This document shows, piece after piece, positions 17,257-26,427 of a stretch of 64,000 bases of DNA. The notes under the pieces were generated by a model, which did not search any database, had not been told where the DNA came from, and worked only from the letters and a program-made list of their open reading frames with translations. The position numbers were made by a program, and so were the translations under genes. Within the stretch, counting starts at the first letter, position 1, and each line of letters starts with the position of its first letter. Origin of the DNA: CAZIOH01 sp964540815 (GTDB lineage Bacteria > Myxococcota_A > Polyangia > Fen-1088); assembly GCA_964540815.1 (NCBI GenBank), contig CAZIOH010000024.1, positions 1 through 64,000 of the forward strand, given 5' to 3'.

Positions 17257-20200
17257 GCGCGCGCTCGCGGCAGGTCGACCCGCTCCCGCCGACGCCCCCA
17301 CGGGAACCATCATCGGTCTCCTGTCCCCGCTCCTCTTCCCCTTTCTTTTCCTGGTCCCGGTCCTGACGACAGCCGGGTGTCACGGCTCGAACACGCCGCG
17401 TGCGGTGGCCGATGCCGGCGGGCTCGATCAGGCCGGCTCCGGCGGCAAGCTCGACGGGGCGACCGCGCCACCCGACGGCGCCGTCGACACGGCTCGGTCG
17501 GGCGACGGCACGAGCGCCCCGCCGCCCCCCCACTGCACCAAGTCGGGGGCCTCTCCCACCAAGCCCCAGTCGCAGGCCTGTGGCTGCGACGACGAGTGCC
17601 AGTCCGGGTTCTGCGTGGACGGCGTGTGCTGCGAATCGGCCTGCACCGACACGTGCAAGTCGTGTGGTCTGCCGAGCGCGCTCGGCCTTTGCACCCCCAT
17701 TCCGGCCGGCGTCACCCCCACCGATCCCGTCGAGTGCACCGTCACCGACCCGAAGGGCTGCGGCACCGACGGGACCTGCGACGGCGCCGGCAAGTGCCGC
17801 CTCTACCCCTCGCAGACCCCGTGCAAGGCTGGCACCTGTGATGGGGAGGCCATCTCGGGCGCTCTGGTGTGCGACGGGAAGGGGAGCTGTGGACCGGGGC
17901 CGGCCACCTCCTGCTACCCCTACGCCTGCGACGCGAAGACCGGCACCTGCGCCGCGAGTTGCATCACCGACGCCGAGTGCTCCTCCGGCATCAAGTGTCA
18001 GGCCAACAGCTGCGGCAAGAAGATGAACGGCGCGGGCTGTGCGGGGCCCGATGATTGTGCCTCCGGGTTCTGCAGCGACAAGGTGTGCTGCAACGAGGCC
18101 TGCGCGGGGGCCTGCATGGCCTGCGACCAGGTCGGCTCGAAGGGCGTGTGCCGTCTCATCGAGGCCGGCCTGCCCGACCCGGCCTTCTGTGCCGTGACCG
18201 ACAGGAGCACCTGCGACACGACCGGCCTCTGCGACGGCTTCGGCACGTGCTCGAACTACCCCACCAACACCCTGTGCAGCGCGCCGTCCTGCGCCGGTGA
18301 CACCGCCCTCGGCGTTCCGCGCACCTGCGACGGGCTCGGGGTCTGCGGGGATCTCCAGCTCATCGACTGCACCCCTTTCCGCTGCGCGAACGGAGCCTGC
18401 GGAGCAACCTGCGCCACCGACGCGGACTGCGCCCCCAGCCACCCCTGCGTGCAGGCCACGGTGGGTGGCGTCAGCGTCGGCCGCTGCAGCGGCAAGCTCG
18501 GCAACGGACAGAAGTGCGCGGCCGCCACCGACTGCGAGTCCAGCCAGTGCGTGGACGGCGTGTGCTGCGAGTCTGCGTGCACCGGCGCGTGCCGCAGCTG
18601 CGCCCTCCCTGGATCCCCTGGCCAGTGCAAGAACGTGGCGGCCAGCGCCGCGGATCCGCACCGGACCTGCAAGGACGCCGGCGTCGCGTCCTGCGGCACC
18701 GACGGTCTGTGCGACGGCACGGGCGCCTGCGAGAAGTACAAGGTCGACACCGAGTGTGGCCCGGAGACCTGCGCGAACGGGGTCTTCACGGACAACCCCA
18801 AGTGCAACGCGGCCGGGCAGTGCGTTGCCCCGCCGTCGCGCACCTGCAGCCCGTTCGTGTGCTCGGGCACCGCCTGCCTCGGCGCGTGCACCAAGGACAC
18901 CGACTGTCAGGCCCCCAATACCTGCATCGCCGGCTCCTGCGGCAAGAAGCCCGCCGGGGCATCGTGCGGCGCCGGCAGCGAGTGCCAGTCGACCTTCTGC
19001 GCCCAGGGGATCTGTTGCAACTCGGCGTGCAAGGGGGCCTGCACGGCCTGCAACCTGAGCGGCTCCACCGGCATCTGTTCCGCGGTCCGCGATGGGCAGT
19101 CCGATCCGCAGGGCCTCTGCGCGTCCACTTCGAGCGCGTCCTGCGGCACCACCGGCTCGTGCAAGGGGGGCGCCTGCGCCTTCTGGCAGAGCGGACAGAA
19201 GTGCAAGGATGGCAAGTGCAACGGCACCTCGGCCACGCCGTCCTCCACCTGCGATGGCAAGGGGAATTGCACCACGCCGTCCGATCAGGCCTGCGGAAAC
19301 TACACCTGCGACAGCAGCAAGAGCTCCTGCCGCAGCAGCTGTGCGACGGATTCGGACTGCGTGTCACCCAACACCTGCGTCGGCAACTCCTGCGGCAAGA
19401 AGCCCGCGGGCGCGGCCTGCACCGCCGCCAATCAGTGCTCGACCGGGTTCTGCACCGAGGGGGTCTGCTGCAACTCGGCCTGCAGCGATGCCACCGGGAC
19501 GTCGGGGCTCTGCCAGAGCTGCAAGGTGACCGGCAAGGTGGGCACCTGCGCGCCGGTCGTGTCGGGGGCCGCCGATCCGAAGGGCCGCTGCACGGCGACC
19601 AGCGCCGCGCTCGGCAACTGTGGCGGCGATGGAACGTGCAACGGCGCCGGGGCGTGTCGGCCATGGTCCACCGCGACGGGGTGCCGGCAGGCGAGCTGCG
19701 CCGGGGGGGTGTTCACGCCGGCCGCCAGCTGCGACGGGAAAGGGACCTGCCCGGCGGCGACGACCTCGAAGTGCGATCCCTACATCTGCAGCACCACGAG
19801 CCCGTCCTGCACGTCCACCTGCACCAAGAACGCCGACTGCGCCGCCGGACTCACCTGTCTGGCTGGCAACCAATGTGGAACGACGCTGCCGAACGGCAAG
19901 TCCTGCAAGGCCAGCACCGACTGCACGAGCGGACACTGCACCGCCGAGGGGGTGTGCTGCGACACCGACTGCACGGGGGGGTGCCAGAGCTGCACGGTGG
20001 TCCAGATGCTCGGGACCTGCGCGCCGATCGCCGCGGGCGGGACGCCGCGGGACGCGAGCCTGTGCGTGAAGGGAGACGCCTGCGGGAACACCGCGAAGTG
20101 CGATGGGAACGGTGGGTGCCAGGTGGCGGCGATCGGCACCGCGTGCGGCAGTGCCAGCTGCGCGGGCAGCATCAACGGAAGCGTCGGTGGCGTCTCCATG

Positions 20201-21198
20201 ACCGAGTCCGTCGCCAGGGTTCCGGCCGGGATGTGCGACGGAGCCGGGACCTGCACGCCGGCCACCAATCAGATCGCGTGCGGGGCTTATCAGTGCAGCG
20301 GCGGGGCGTGCAAGACCAAGTGCTCGTCGACCGACACCGACTGCAACGCCATCGGGGGCTACACCTGTCAGGGGAGCTCGTGCCTCATGGTGGCATCGAG
20401 CGGCGGCACCTCTGGTGGTGGCAGTGGCGGAAGCGGAAGCGGAGGCGTGACGGGAACGGGCGGCAAGACTGGAACCGGCGGCTCCGGAACCGGCGGCGCG
20501 GGAACCGGCGGCGCGGGNNNNNNNNNNNNNNNNNNNNNNNNNNNNNNNNNNNNNNNNNNNNNNNNNNNNNNNNNNNNNNNNNNNNNNNNNNNNNNNNNNN
20601 NNNNNNNNNNNNNNNNNGCAAGACTGGAACCGGCGGCTCCGGAACCGGCGGCGCGGGAACCGGCGGCGCGGGAACTGGCGGCAAGATCGGAACCGGGGGC
20701 GCCAGCACAGGCGGCTCGGGGACCGGCGGCTCCGGAACCGGGGGCGCCAGCACGGGCGGCTCGGGGACCGGCGGCTCCGGAACCGGGGGCGCCAGCACGG
20801 GCGGCTCGGGGACCGGCGGCTCCGGAACCGGCGGGGCGGCTACCCCGAAGTCGCCGCTCGGGGCCACCTGCACCAGTGGAAGCGCCTGCATGAGCAACCT
20901 CTGCGTCACCGCCGATGCGGGCGGGGCCATCTGCTGCGCCAGCGCCTGCGCGGCCCAGACGGACCCCTGCGGCAACAAGGGCACCTGCGCGGCGGGAGGC
21001 GCCTCCTGCGTCCCGAAGCTCGCCGACGGTGCAGTCTGCGCCCCGGGGACCTGCGGGTTGCTCAACCTGACCGCGACCGCGCCCAAGACCTGCAACGGAG
21101 GTACCTGCTCCGCTGGTGGAAACCTCCAGCTGTGCACATTCCTGGCTCCCTGCCAGAACGGCACCTGCGGCGGCTCCGCCGGTGGCGGGGCGAAGTAG
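17234..21198 (+). CDS. Large Cys-rich repeat lipoprotein interrupted by assembly gap
   Basis: Predicted lipoprotein, about 1,290 aa plus an unknown amount in the gap. Signal sequence with lipobox TTAGC (near residue 49), then a Pro/Ala linker. Six repeats of about 150-160 aa follow, each starting with a block like 'SGFCVDGVCCESAC' (near 17605, 18066, 18541, 18989, 19441, 19927) and ending in a Dickkopf-like 'C..DADC.....C' block and 'CGKKPAGA'. A Gly-Thr-Gly-Gly linker spans 20400-20835, then a seventh, shorter Cys-rich unit closes the protein. The 100 N break the frame on paper, but the flanks are identical for 55 nt; joining them there gives one continuous frame. The ATG at 17234 has GGGGA upstream and overlaps the previous gene. 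Likely cell-surface adhesive or structural role; not known. Confidence 0.75.
20401..20835 (+). repeat. GTGG-encoding tandem repeat around assembly gap
   Basis: Tandem 9- to 18-nt units of the GGAACCGGCGGC type encode (Gly-Thr-Gly-Gly-Ser/Ala)n. Downstream of the gap a 45-nt higher-order unit recurs three times between about 20690 and 20830. The 100-N block at 20518-20617 is a placeholder of standard length, and 20463-20517 repeats exactly at 20618-20672, as expected where short reads could not cross the array. Confidence 0.9.
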
Positions 21199-21225
21199 CT
21201 CCCCGCTGGTCGCGACCGCCAGCCG

Positions 21226-21246
21226 GCGAGCCACGTCCCCGATTCA
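21226..21246 (+). repeat. Dispersed repeat motif, single copy
   Basis: The sequence GCGAGCCACGTCCCCGATTCA lies between the convergent Cys-rich and von Willebrand genes. The same motif terminates units of the repeat block at 25881-26330, so it is a member of the same dispersed intergenic family. Confidence 0.7.
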
Positions 21247-21301
21247 TTCGACGGTCAGATCGTCCATCGCCGCCTGATCGCGATCGGGAGCGCGATCCCC
21301 T

Positions 21302-22507
21302 TCAGGGACCCCCGCTTCGTGCCGGGCCCTGGGCCAAGGTGCGGTGCTTGTCGTGGCTCTTGTCGTGGCCCTTGGGGGGCGGAGCGCCGACGGGCCGGCG
21401 CTCCGAAGCCAGGCCCGTGTGCGCCTCCCCGTGGACGCGCGGGTGGTGCACGTCGAAGGCCGGCTTCTGCTTCGGATCGCAGTTGGGGCCAAACCCGTTG
21501 GCGTTGAAGTGGTGCTTGAGGCGGCCGCGTCGGGCGCCGGCCACCGCCTCGATCTCGACGTCGTGCTCGCCGGCCCGCGAGGGCGAGCAGTACGAGAGCA
21601 GGTAATATCGCTTGGAGGCGTCCTCGATTCGCCGGCCGACCTCGTCGAATCCCTTGGCGATGTCGTCGCGGTTCTGCGAGGCGAAGGTGCCCGCCCGGCC
21701 GATGGCGGAGAGCTCGCGGGTGTCCACCTCGGCGCCCACCCCGATCGCGAACACGTCGAAGGCCGCGGCATCGAGCATCTTCTTGACCTCGTCGCCGGAG
21801 GCGCGATGGGCCCGGTCGGTTCCATCCGTGAACACGACCAGGGTGCCAAAGCGCAACGGCTGGGGCGCGGTCTCGAGCTGGCGCGCCAGGGCCCTGACCG
21901 CCTCGACAATGGCGCCGTTCAGGTTGGTCGAGGGATCACGCGGGCGGTAACGCCCGAGGGCGGTGACACCGGCCCGAACGTTCCCCCCGAACGGGACCAC
22001 CGGGTTGATGTGCGGGCTCCCATCGAAGGTGTAAAGGGCGACCTTCTGGTAGGGCCCGACCCGCTCCGCGAACGAGGCCGCGGCCGACATGAGCGCGGGC
22101 AACTGTCCCGAGCCCACCACGCTGCCGCTCATGTCGACGAGGAGGAGCGTGTCATGGACTGCGGCGACCTCCTCCTGGAGGATCGTCTGCTGGCTCTCGA
22201 GCGTGGAGACGGGTTTGCCGTCCTCGAGGATGTTGAAATCCGTCGGCGTCAGGTTCGCGACCGGCTGCCCCGAGGACCTGTCGACCGTGAAGTAGACCGC
22301 CACGTTCGAAGGCTTGCGGACCGAGGCGTCGACCATCTGGAGGCGCAGGCCACATCCGGCACCGAGCGCGGCGAGGCCGCCGAGCACGATGGCCATGGCC
22401 ATGGCCGTGGCCATGGCCGTGGCGGCTTCGGGGGCGCCGCTCCCGGGGTGACCGCGTCCAGCGAACCCCGTGCCTCCAGTTCTTCGCGTTCCATTTCCGC
22501 TCGTCAT
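21302..22507 (-). CDS. Lipoprotein with von Willebrand factor A domain
   Basis: Predicted lipoprotein of 401 aa. The ATG at 22507 is chosen because it gives a signal sequence with lipobox LGAGC (about residue 50); longer in-frame starts only add arginine-rich shadow sequence. After about residue 75, 'FTVDRSSGQPVANLTPTDFNILEDG' style sequence leads into a VWA fold of the 'VWFA-related' bacterial type: MIDAS residues in 'VDMSGSVV', the Thr in 'DPSTNLNGA' and 'FTDGTD'. The C-terminal 50 residues are His/Lys/Pro-rich and could bind metal. VWA lipoproteins of this type mediate protein-protein contacts at the envelope. The signal peptide contains an Ala-Met repeat encoded by GGCCAT hexamers (22390-22425). 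Divergent from the TPR gene at 22659. Confidence 0.82.
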   Translation of the reverse strand: MTSGNGTRRTGGTGFAGRGHPGSGAPEAATAMATAMAMAIVLGGLAALGAGCGLRLQMVDASVRKPSNVAVYFTVDRSSGQPVANLTPTDFNILEDGKPVSTLESQQTILQEEVAAVHDTLLLVDMSGSVVGSGQLPALMSAAASFAERVGPYQKVALYTFDGSPHINPVVPFGGNVRAGVTALGRYRPRDPSTNLNGAIVEAVRALARQLETAPQPLRFGTLVVFTDGTDRAHRASGDEVKKMLDAAAFDVFAIGVGAEVDTRELSAIGRAGTFASQNRDDIAKGFDEVGRRIEDASKRYYLLSYCSPSRAGEHDVEIEAVAGARRGRLKHHFNANGFGPNCDPKQKPAFDVHHPRVHGEAHTGLASERRPVGAPPPKGHDKSHDKHRTLAQGPARSGGP

Positions 22508-22577
22508 CGCCCGACGATACCGAAGATCCGCGCCCTCGGGGAACCGCCCGACCTTTTCGTCGACGCGGCGCCGCCCC

Positions 22578-22630
22578 GGTGCCAGACGCCCGGGCGGAGG
22601 CCAGGTGCTGGCGGCCAGGTGCCAGACACC
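22578..22630. repeat. Two GGTGCCAGAC(G/A)CC repeat motifs
   Basis: GGTGCCAGACGCC at about 22578 and GGTGCCAGACACC at about 22618 lie in the divergent intergenic region. The core has GGTG/CACC inverted ends. A third perfect copy is inside flgJ near 52117 and a related one follows pgi near 25447, so this appears to be a small dispersed repeat. Confidence 0.55.
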
Positions 22631-22658
22631 CGCGTGACCGCCTGGTAATGTCGAGGCG

Positions 22659-23309
22659 ATGCGCGTGACACGGGTGCTCGACATCCTGGTATTGCTGCTC
22701 CTCGGGACCCTGGTGGTCATGCCCCGGCCGAGCGTGACCGTGAAGCCGGCGCTCGCACTCGGGCCCGAGCGCCGCGAGCGGGTCGCCGAGCTGCAAGCCC
22801 ACCTGCTCGGCACCCCGGGCGATCTCACGGCGCGCCTCGAGCTCGCGGATCTCTTTCTCGACGCCCACCGCCCCGACTGGGCCCTCGCCACCGTCAACCG
22901 GGCCCTGCCGCAGTACGACGCCGACTATCGGGTCCATTCGACGCGCGCCGTGGCCTACGCCGACCGGTTCGAAGCCGCCCCGGCTTTCCAGGCGGCGACC
23001 CGGGCGCTGGAGCTGTGCGAGGCCGGCCCTCCCGCCCAGCCCGGCGGGCGTGAGGCTGCCGCCTCCCCGCCGCGACCACCGGGCGCCGACGACCACCCGC
23101 AGGCCCCCGGAGCGCCCGCTCCTTGCGGAGAGGCACCGCGGGCCCGCCTGCAGCTCCTCCACGACACCCTCGAGCGCGTGAAGGGAATCGACATGCGCGA
23201 GAACCCGGCCCTCGCCAAGGACCGGATCTTCGAGGGGCTGCACCCGACCTGGATCAAGAAGCCGCGCGGCCCGGCCCCGGCCGCCCCGATCCCCGCGGCC
23301 CGGCCCTGA
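22659..23309 (+). CDS. Membrane-anchored TPR-like protein of unknown function
   Basis: Protein of 216 aa. Residues 5-24 ('VLDILVLLLLGTLVVM') form an uncleaved signal anchor or signal peptide. Residues about 45-125 are helical with tetratricopeptide-like pairs ('LTARLELADLFLDAHRPDWALATVNRAL', split here by its helices, then 'STRAVAYADRFEAAPAFQAATRALEL'). A Pro/Ala-rich linker and a last helix, 'LLHDTLERVKGIDM', follow. TPRs usually mediate protein interactions; no partner is obvious beyond the divergent VWA lipoprotein. GAGGCG precedes the ATG. Confidence 0.6.
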   Translation: MRVTRVLDILVLLLLGTLVVMPRPSVTVKPALALGPERRERVAELQAHLLGTPGDLTARLELADLFLDAHRPDWALATVNRALPQYDADYRVHSTRAVAYADRFEAAPAFQAATRALELCEAGPPAQPGGREAAASPPRPPGADDHPQAPGAPAPCGEAPRARLQLLHDTLERVKGIDMRENPALAKDRIFEGLHPTWIKKPRGPAPAAPIPAARP

Positions 23310-23381
23310 CGACAGCGCCGCGGGTGGCGCGCTCGACCTGGATCACGCCGCCGCCCTTCGCAAAAACCCACCCCCCCGGGC

Positions 23382-23410
23382 TTGACAGCCCTCACCCGCA
23401 ACCACATCAT
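23382..23410 (+). promoter_or_regulatory. Sigma-70-type promoter of the tRNA pair
   Basis: A perfect TTGACA -35 box (23382-23387) is followed after 17 nt by CATCAT (23405-23410), four of six matches to TATAAT. Transcription would start near 23417, a few nucleotides before the mature 5' end of tRNA-Arg, as expected for a strong tRNA promoter. Confidence 0.75.
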
Positions 23411-23424
23411 ACCGAGCCTTCCAA

Positions 23425-23498
23425 GCGCCCGTAGCTCAACTGGATAGAGCATCGGCCTTCGAAGCCGAGGGTTAGGTGTTCGACTCACCTCGGGCGCA
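23425..23498 (+). tRNA. tRNA-Arg (anticodon UCG)
   Basis: A 74-nt cloverleaf with a fully paired acceptor stem (GCGCCCG / CGGGCGC), D arm containing AGCTCAACTGGATAGAGC, anticodon stem TCGGC/GCCGA with loop CTTCGAA (anticodon TCG), and T arm AGGTG-TTCGACT-CACCT. The discriminator is A; CCA is not encoded. It reads CGN arginine codons. Confidence 0.95.
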
Positions 23499-23524
23499 CG
23501 GCACCTGAAAACTCAATAACATCC

Positions 23525-23597
23525 GGGCGCATAGCTCAACTGGTAGAGCAGCGGACTCTTAATCCGTTTGTTGAAAGTTCGATTCTTTCTGCGCCCA
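23525..23597 (+). tRNA. tRNA-Lys (anticodon CUU)
   Basis: A 73-nt cloverleaf: acceptor GGGCGCA/TGCGCCC, D arm AGCTCAACTGGTAGAGC, anticodon stem GCGGA/TCCGT (one G-T pair) with loop CTCTTAA (anticodon CTT), T arm GAAAG-TTCGATT-CTTTC, discriminator A, no encoded CCA. Only 26 nt separate it from tRNA-Arg, so the two are processed from one transcript. It reads AAG, by far the preferred lysine codon here. Confidence 0.95.
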
Positions 23598-23775
23598 CTC
23601 CCGACCCCGCACGACCGCGCCCGCTGCTGCCAGCGAGGCCGATCACCGGCCCACATCACGGCACAGAATGGCGATCGGGTTGGCGGAGCCGCCGCTCGTC
23701 CGGGTATACAAACCCCTTCGCCGACCCTAGACTCGGGGGCGGATATCCAAGCGGGTACAGAGAGGCAGATCGCAC

Positions 23776-25422
<1,647 letters not shown>

Positions 25423-25449
25423 GGGCGGCGGAGCCGAGGAAAATGGGTC

Positions 25450-25473
25450 TGGCACCTCGCCCCGGGGGTGCCA
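25450..25473. other. Inverted repeat after pgi
   Basis: TGGCACC and GGTGCCA form a 7-bp stem around a 10-nt C/G loop between pgi and the small gene at 25489. There is no T-run, so it is not a canonical intrinsic terminator, but it could end or stabilise the pgi transcript. Part of it matches the GGTGTCTGGCACC dispersed motif. Confidence 0.5.
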
Positions 25474-25488
25474 CACTCGGGGCTACCG

Positions 25489-25848
25489 ATGCCGCATGTC
25501 GTGATCGAGAACGCCCCCGATCTGGTGGAGGCTTGCCGCTCACTCGTGCCGTTCACCCAGCGGAACGGGGGCGAGATCTTGCGGCTGCTCGACGTCTTCG
25601 TGAACCAGGCGGGGCGAGCCGCCCTGCTCGACTGCGTGGTGATCGAGCCCGGCAGCGCGTCCAGGTCGTTCTTCGTGCAGCTCTCCCAGAAAGGGAGCCA
25701 GATCACCGTCCGCCTGCTGCCCGCGACCGACCCGGAGAAGACCGACGGGGTCAAGCGCCTCCTCGGGGCCATCGCCAAGGCCGTGCACGATTCCATCCCG
25801 GCAAGCCATTACGGCAAGACCAACCTGACCGACTTCCTGCCGCCTTGA
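25489..25848 (+). CDS. Hypothetical small cytoplasmic protein
   Basis: Protein of 119 aa that I do not recognise. It has a regular alpha/beta pattern: 'DLVEACRSLVPF' helix, 'GGEILRLLDVFVN' helix, 'AALLDCVVIE' strand, 'SFFVQLSQ' strand, 'QITVRLLP' strand and a C-terminal amphipathic helix. There is no signal peptide, membrane segment or cysteine pair. The ATG at 25489 is preferred to an in-frame GTG seven codons upstream because the latter lies in the inverted repeat. It follows pgi by 66 nt on the same strand. Confidence 0.6.
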   Translation: MPHVVIENAPDLVEACRSLVPFTQRNGGEILRLLDVFVNQAGRAALLDCVVIEPGSASRSFFVQLSQKGSQITVRLLPATDPEKTDGVKRLLGAIAKAVHDSIPASHYGKTNLTDFLPP

Positions 25849-25880
25849 AGGAAGTGGAAGTGGGGCGATCCTCTCTTCAC

Positions 25881-26330
25881 CTCCCGCTCCCCATGCGAGC
25901 GTAGCGCGGCTTTGCCGCGCGGAGCGAGGGGGGCGCGGGGACCTGCGAGCGCCAGCCAGCCACCTCCCCGATCCAATCGCCCCGCGCCGACGGCGAGCGG
26001 CACCGAGCCACCGTCCCCGATCCGATCGCCCCGCGCCGACGGCGAGCGGCGCGAGCCCACGTCCCCGATTCAATCCTCCCGCGCGGACGGCGAGCGGCAG
26101 CGAGCCACGTCCCCCCTCCCTCTGTTCACCCCCCGCTCCCCATGCGAGCGTAGCGCGGCTTTGCCGCGCGAAGCGAGGGGGGCGCGGGGACGTGCGAGCG
26201 CCAGCGAGCCACGTCCCCCCTCCCTCTGTTCACCCCCCGCTCCCCATGCGAGCGTAGCGCGGCTTTGCCGCGCGAAGCGAGGGGGGCGCGGGGACGTGCG
26301 AGCGCCAGCGAGCCACGTCCCCGATTCAAT
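25881..26330 (+). repeat. Composite tandem intergenic repeat block
   Basis: Three copies of a ~90-nt unit start near 25881, 26130 and 26234; the last two are spaced by exactly 104 nt and nearly identical. Each contains GCGCGGC-TTT-GCCGCGC, a 7-bp hairpin, then AGCGAGGGGGGCGCGGGGACGTGCGAGC and a GCGAGCCACGTCCCC end. Between copies one and two sit three ~48-nt units (from 25970, 26019, 26067) built on CCGCGCCGACGGCGAGCGGC. The units share the closing GCCACGTCCCCGATTCAAT also found at 21226. Reading frames across the block are repeat artefacts. Confidence 0.85.
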
Positions 26331-26427
26331 GTATGGTTGCGCATCGACAACAGAGTCACCTGTGCGCGGCCGGCCGAGCCCATCTGGGCTTCGCCGTTCG
26401 CGCGCCCCCTAACTCCCGCGTGAAGCC

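Noticed and set aside
25912..26412. A 166-codon frame across the intergenic repeats
   Set aside because: Its peptide consists of translated repeat units with no conserved feature, and it has no ribosome site.
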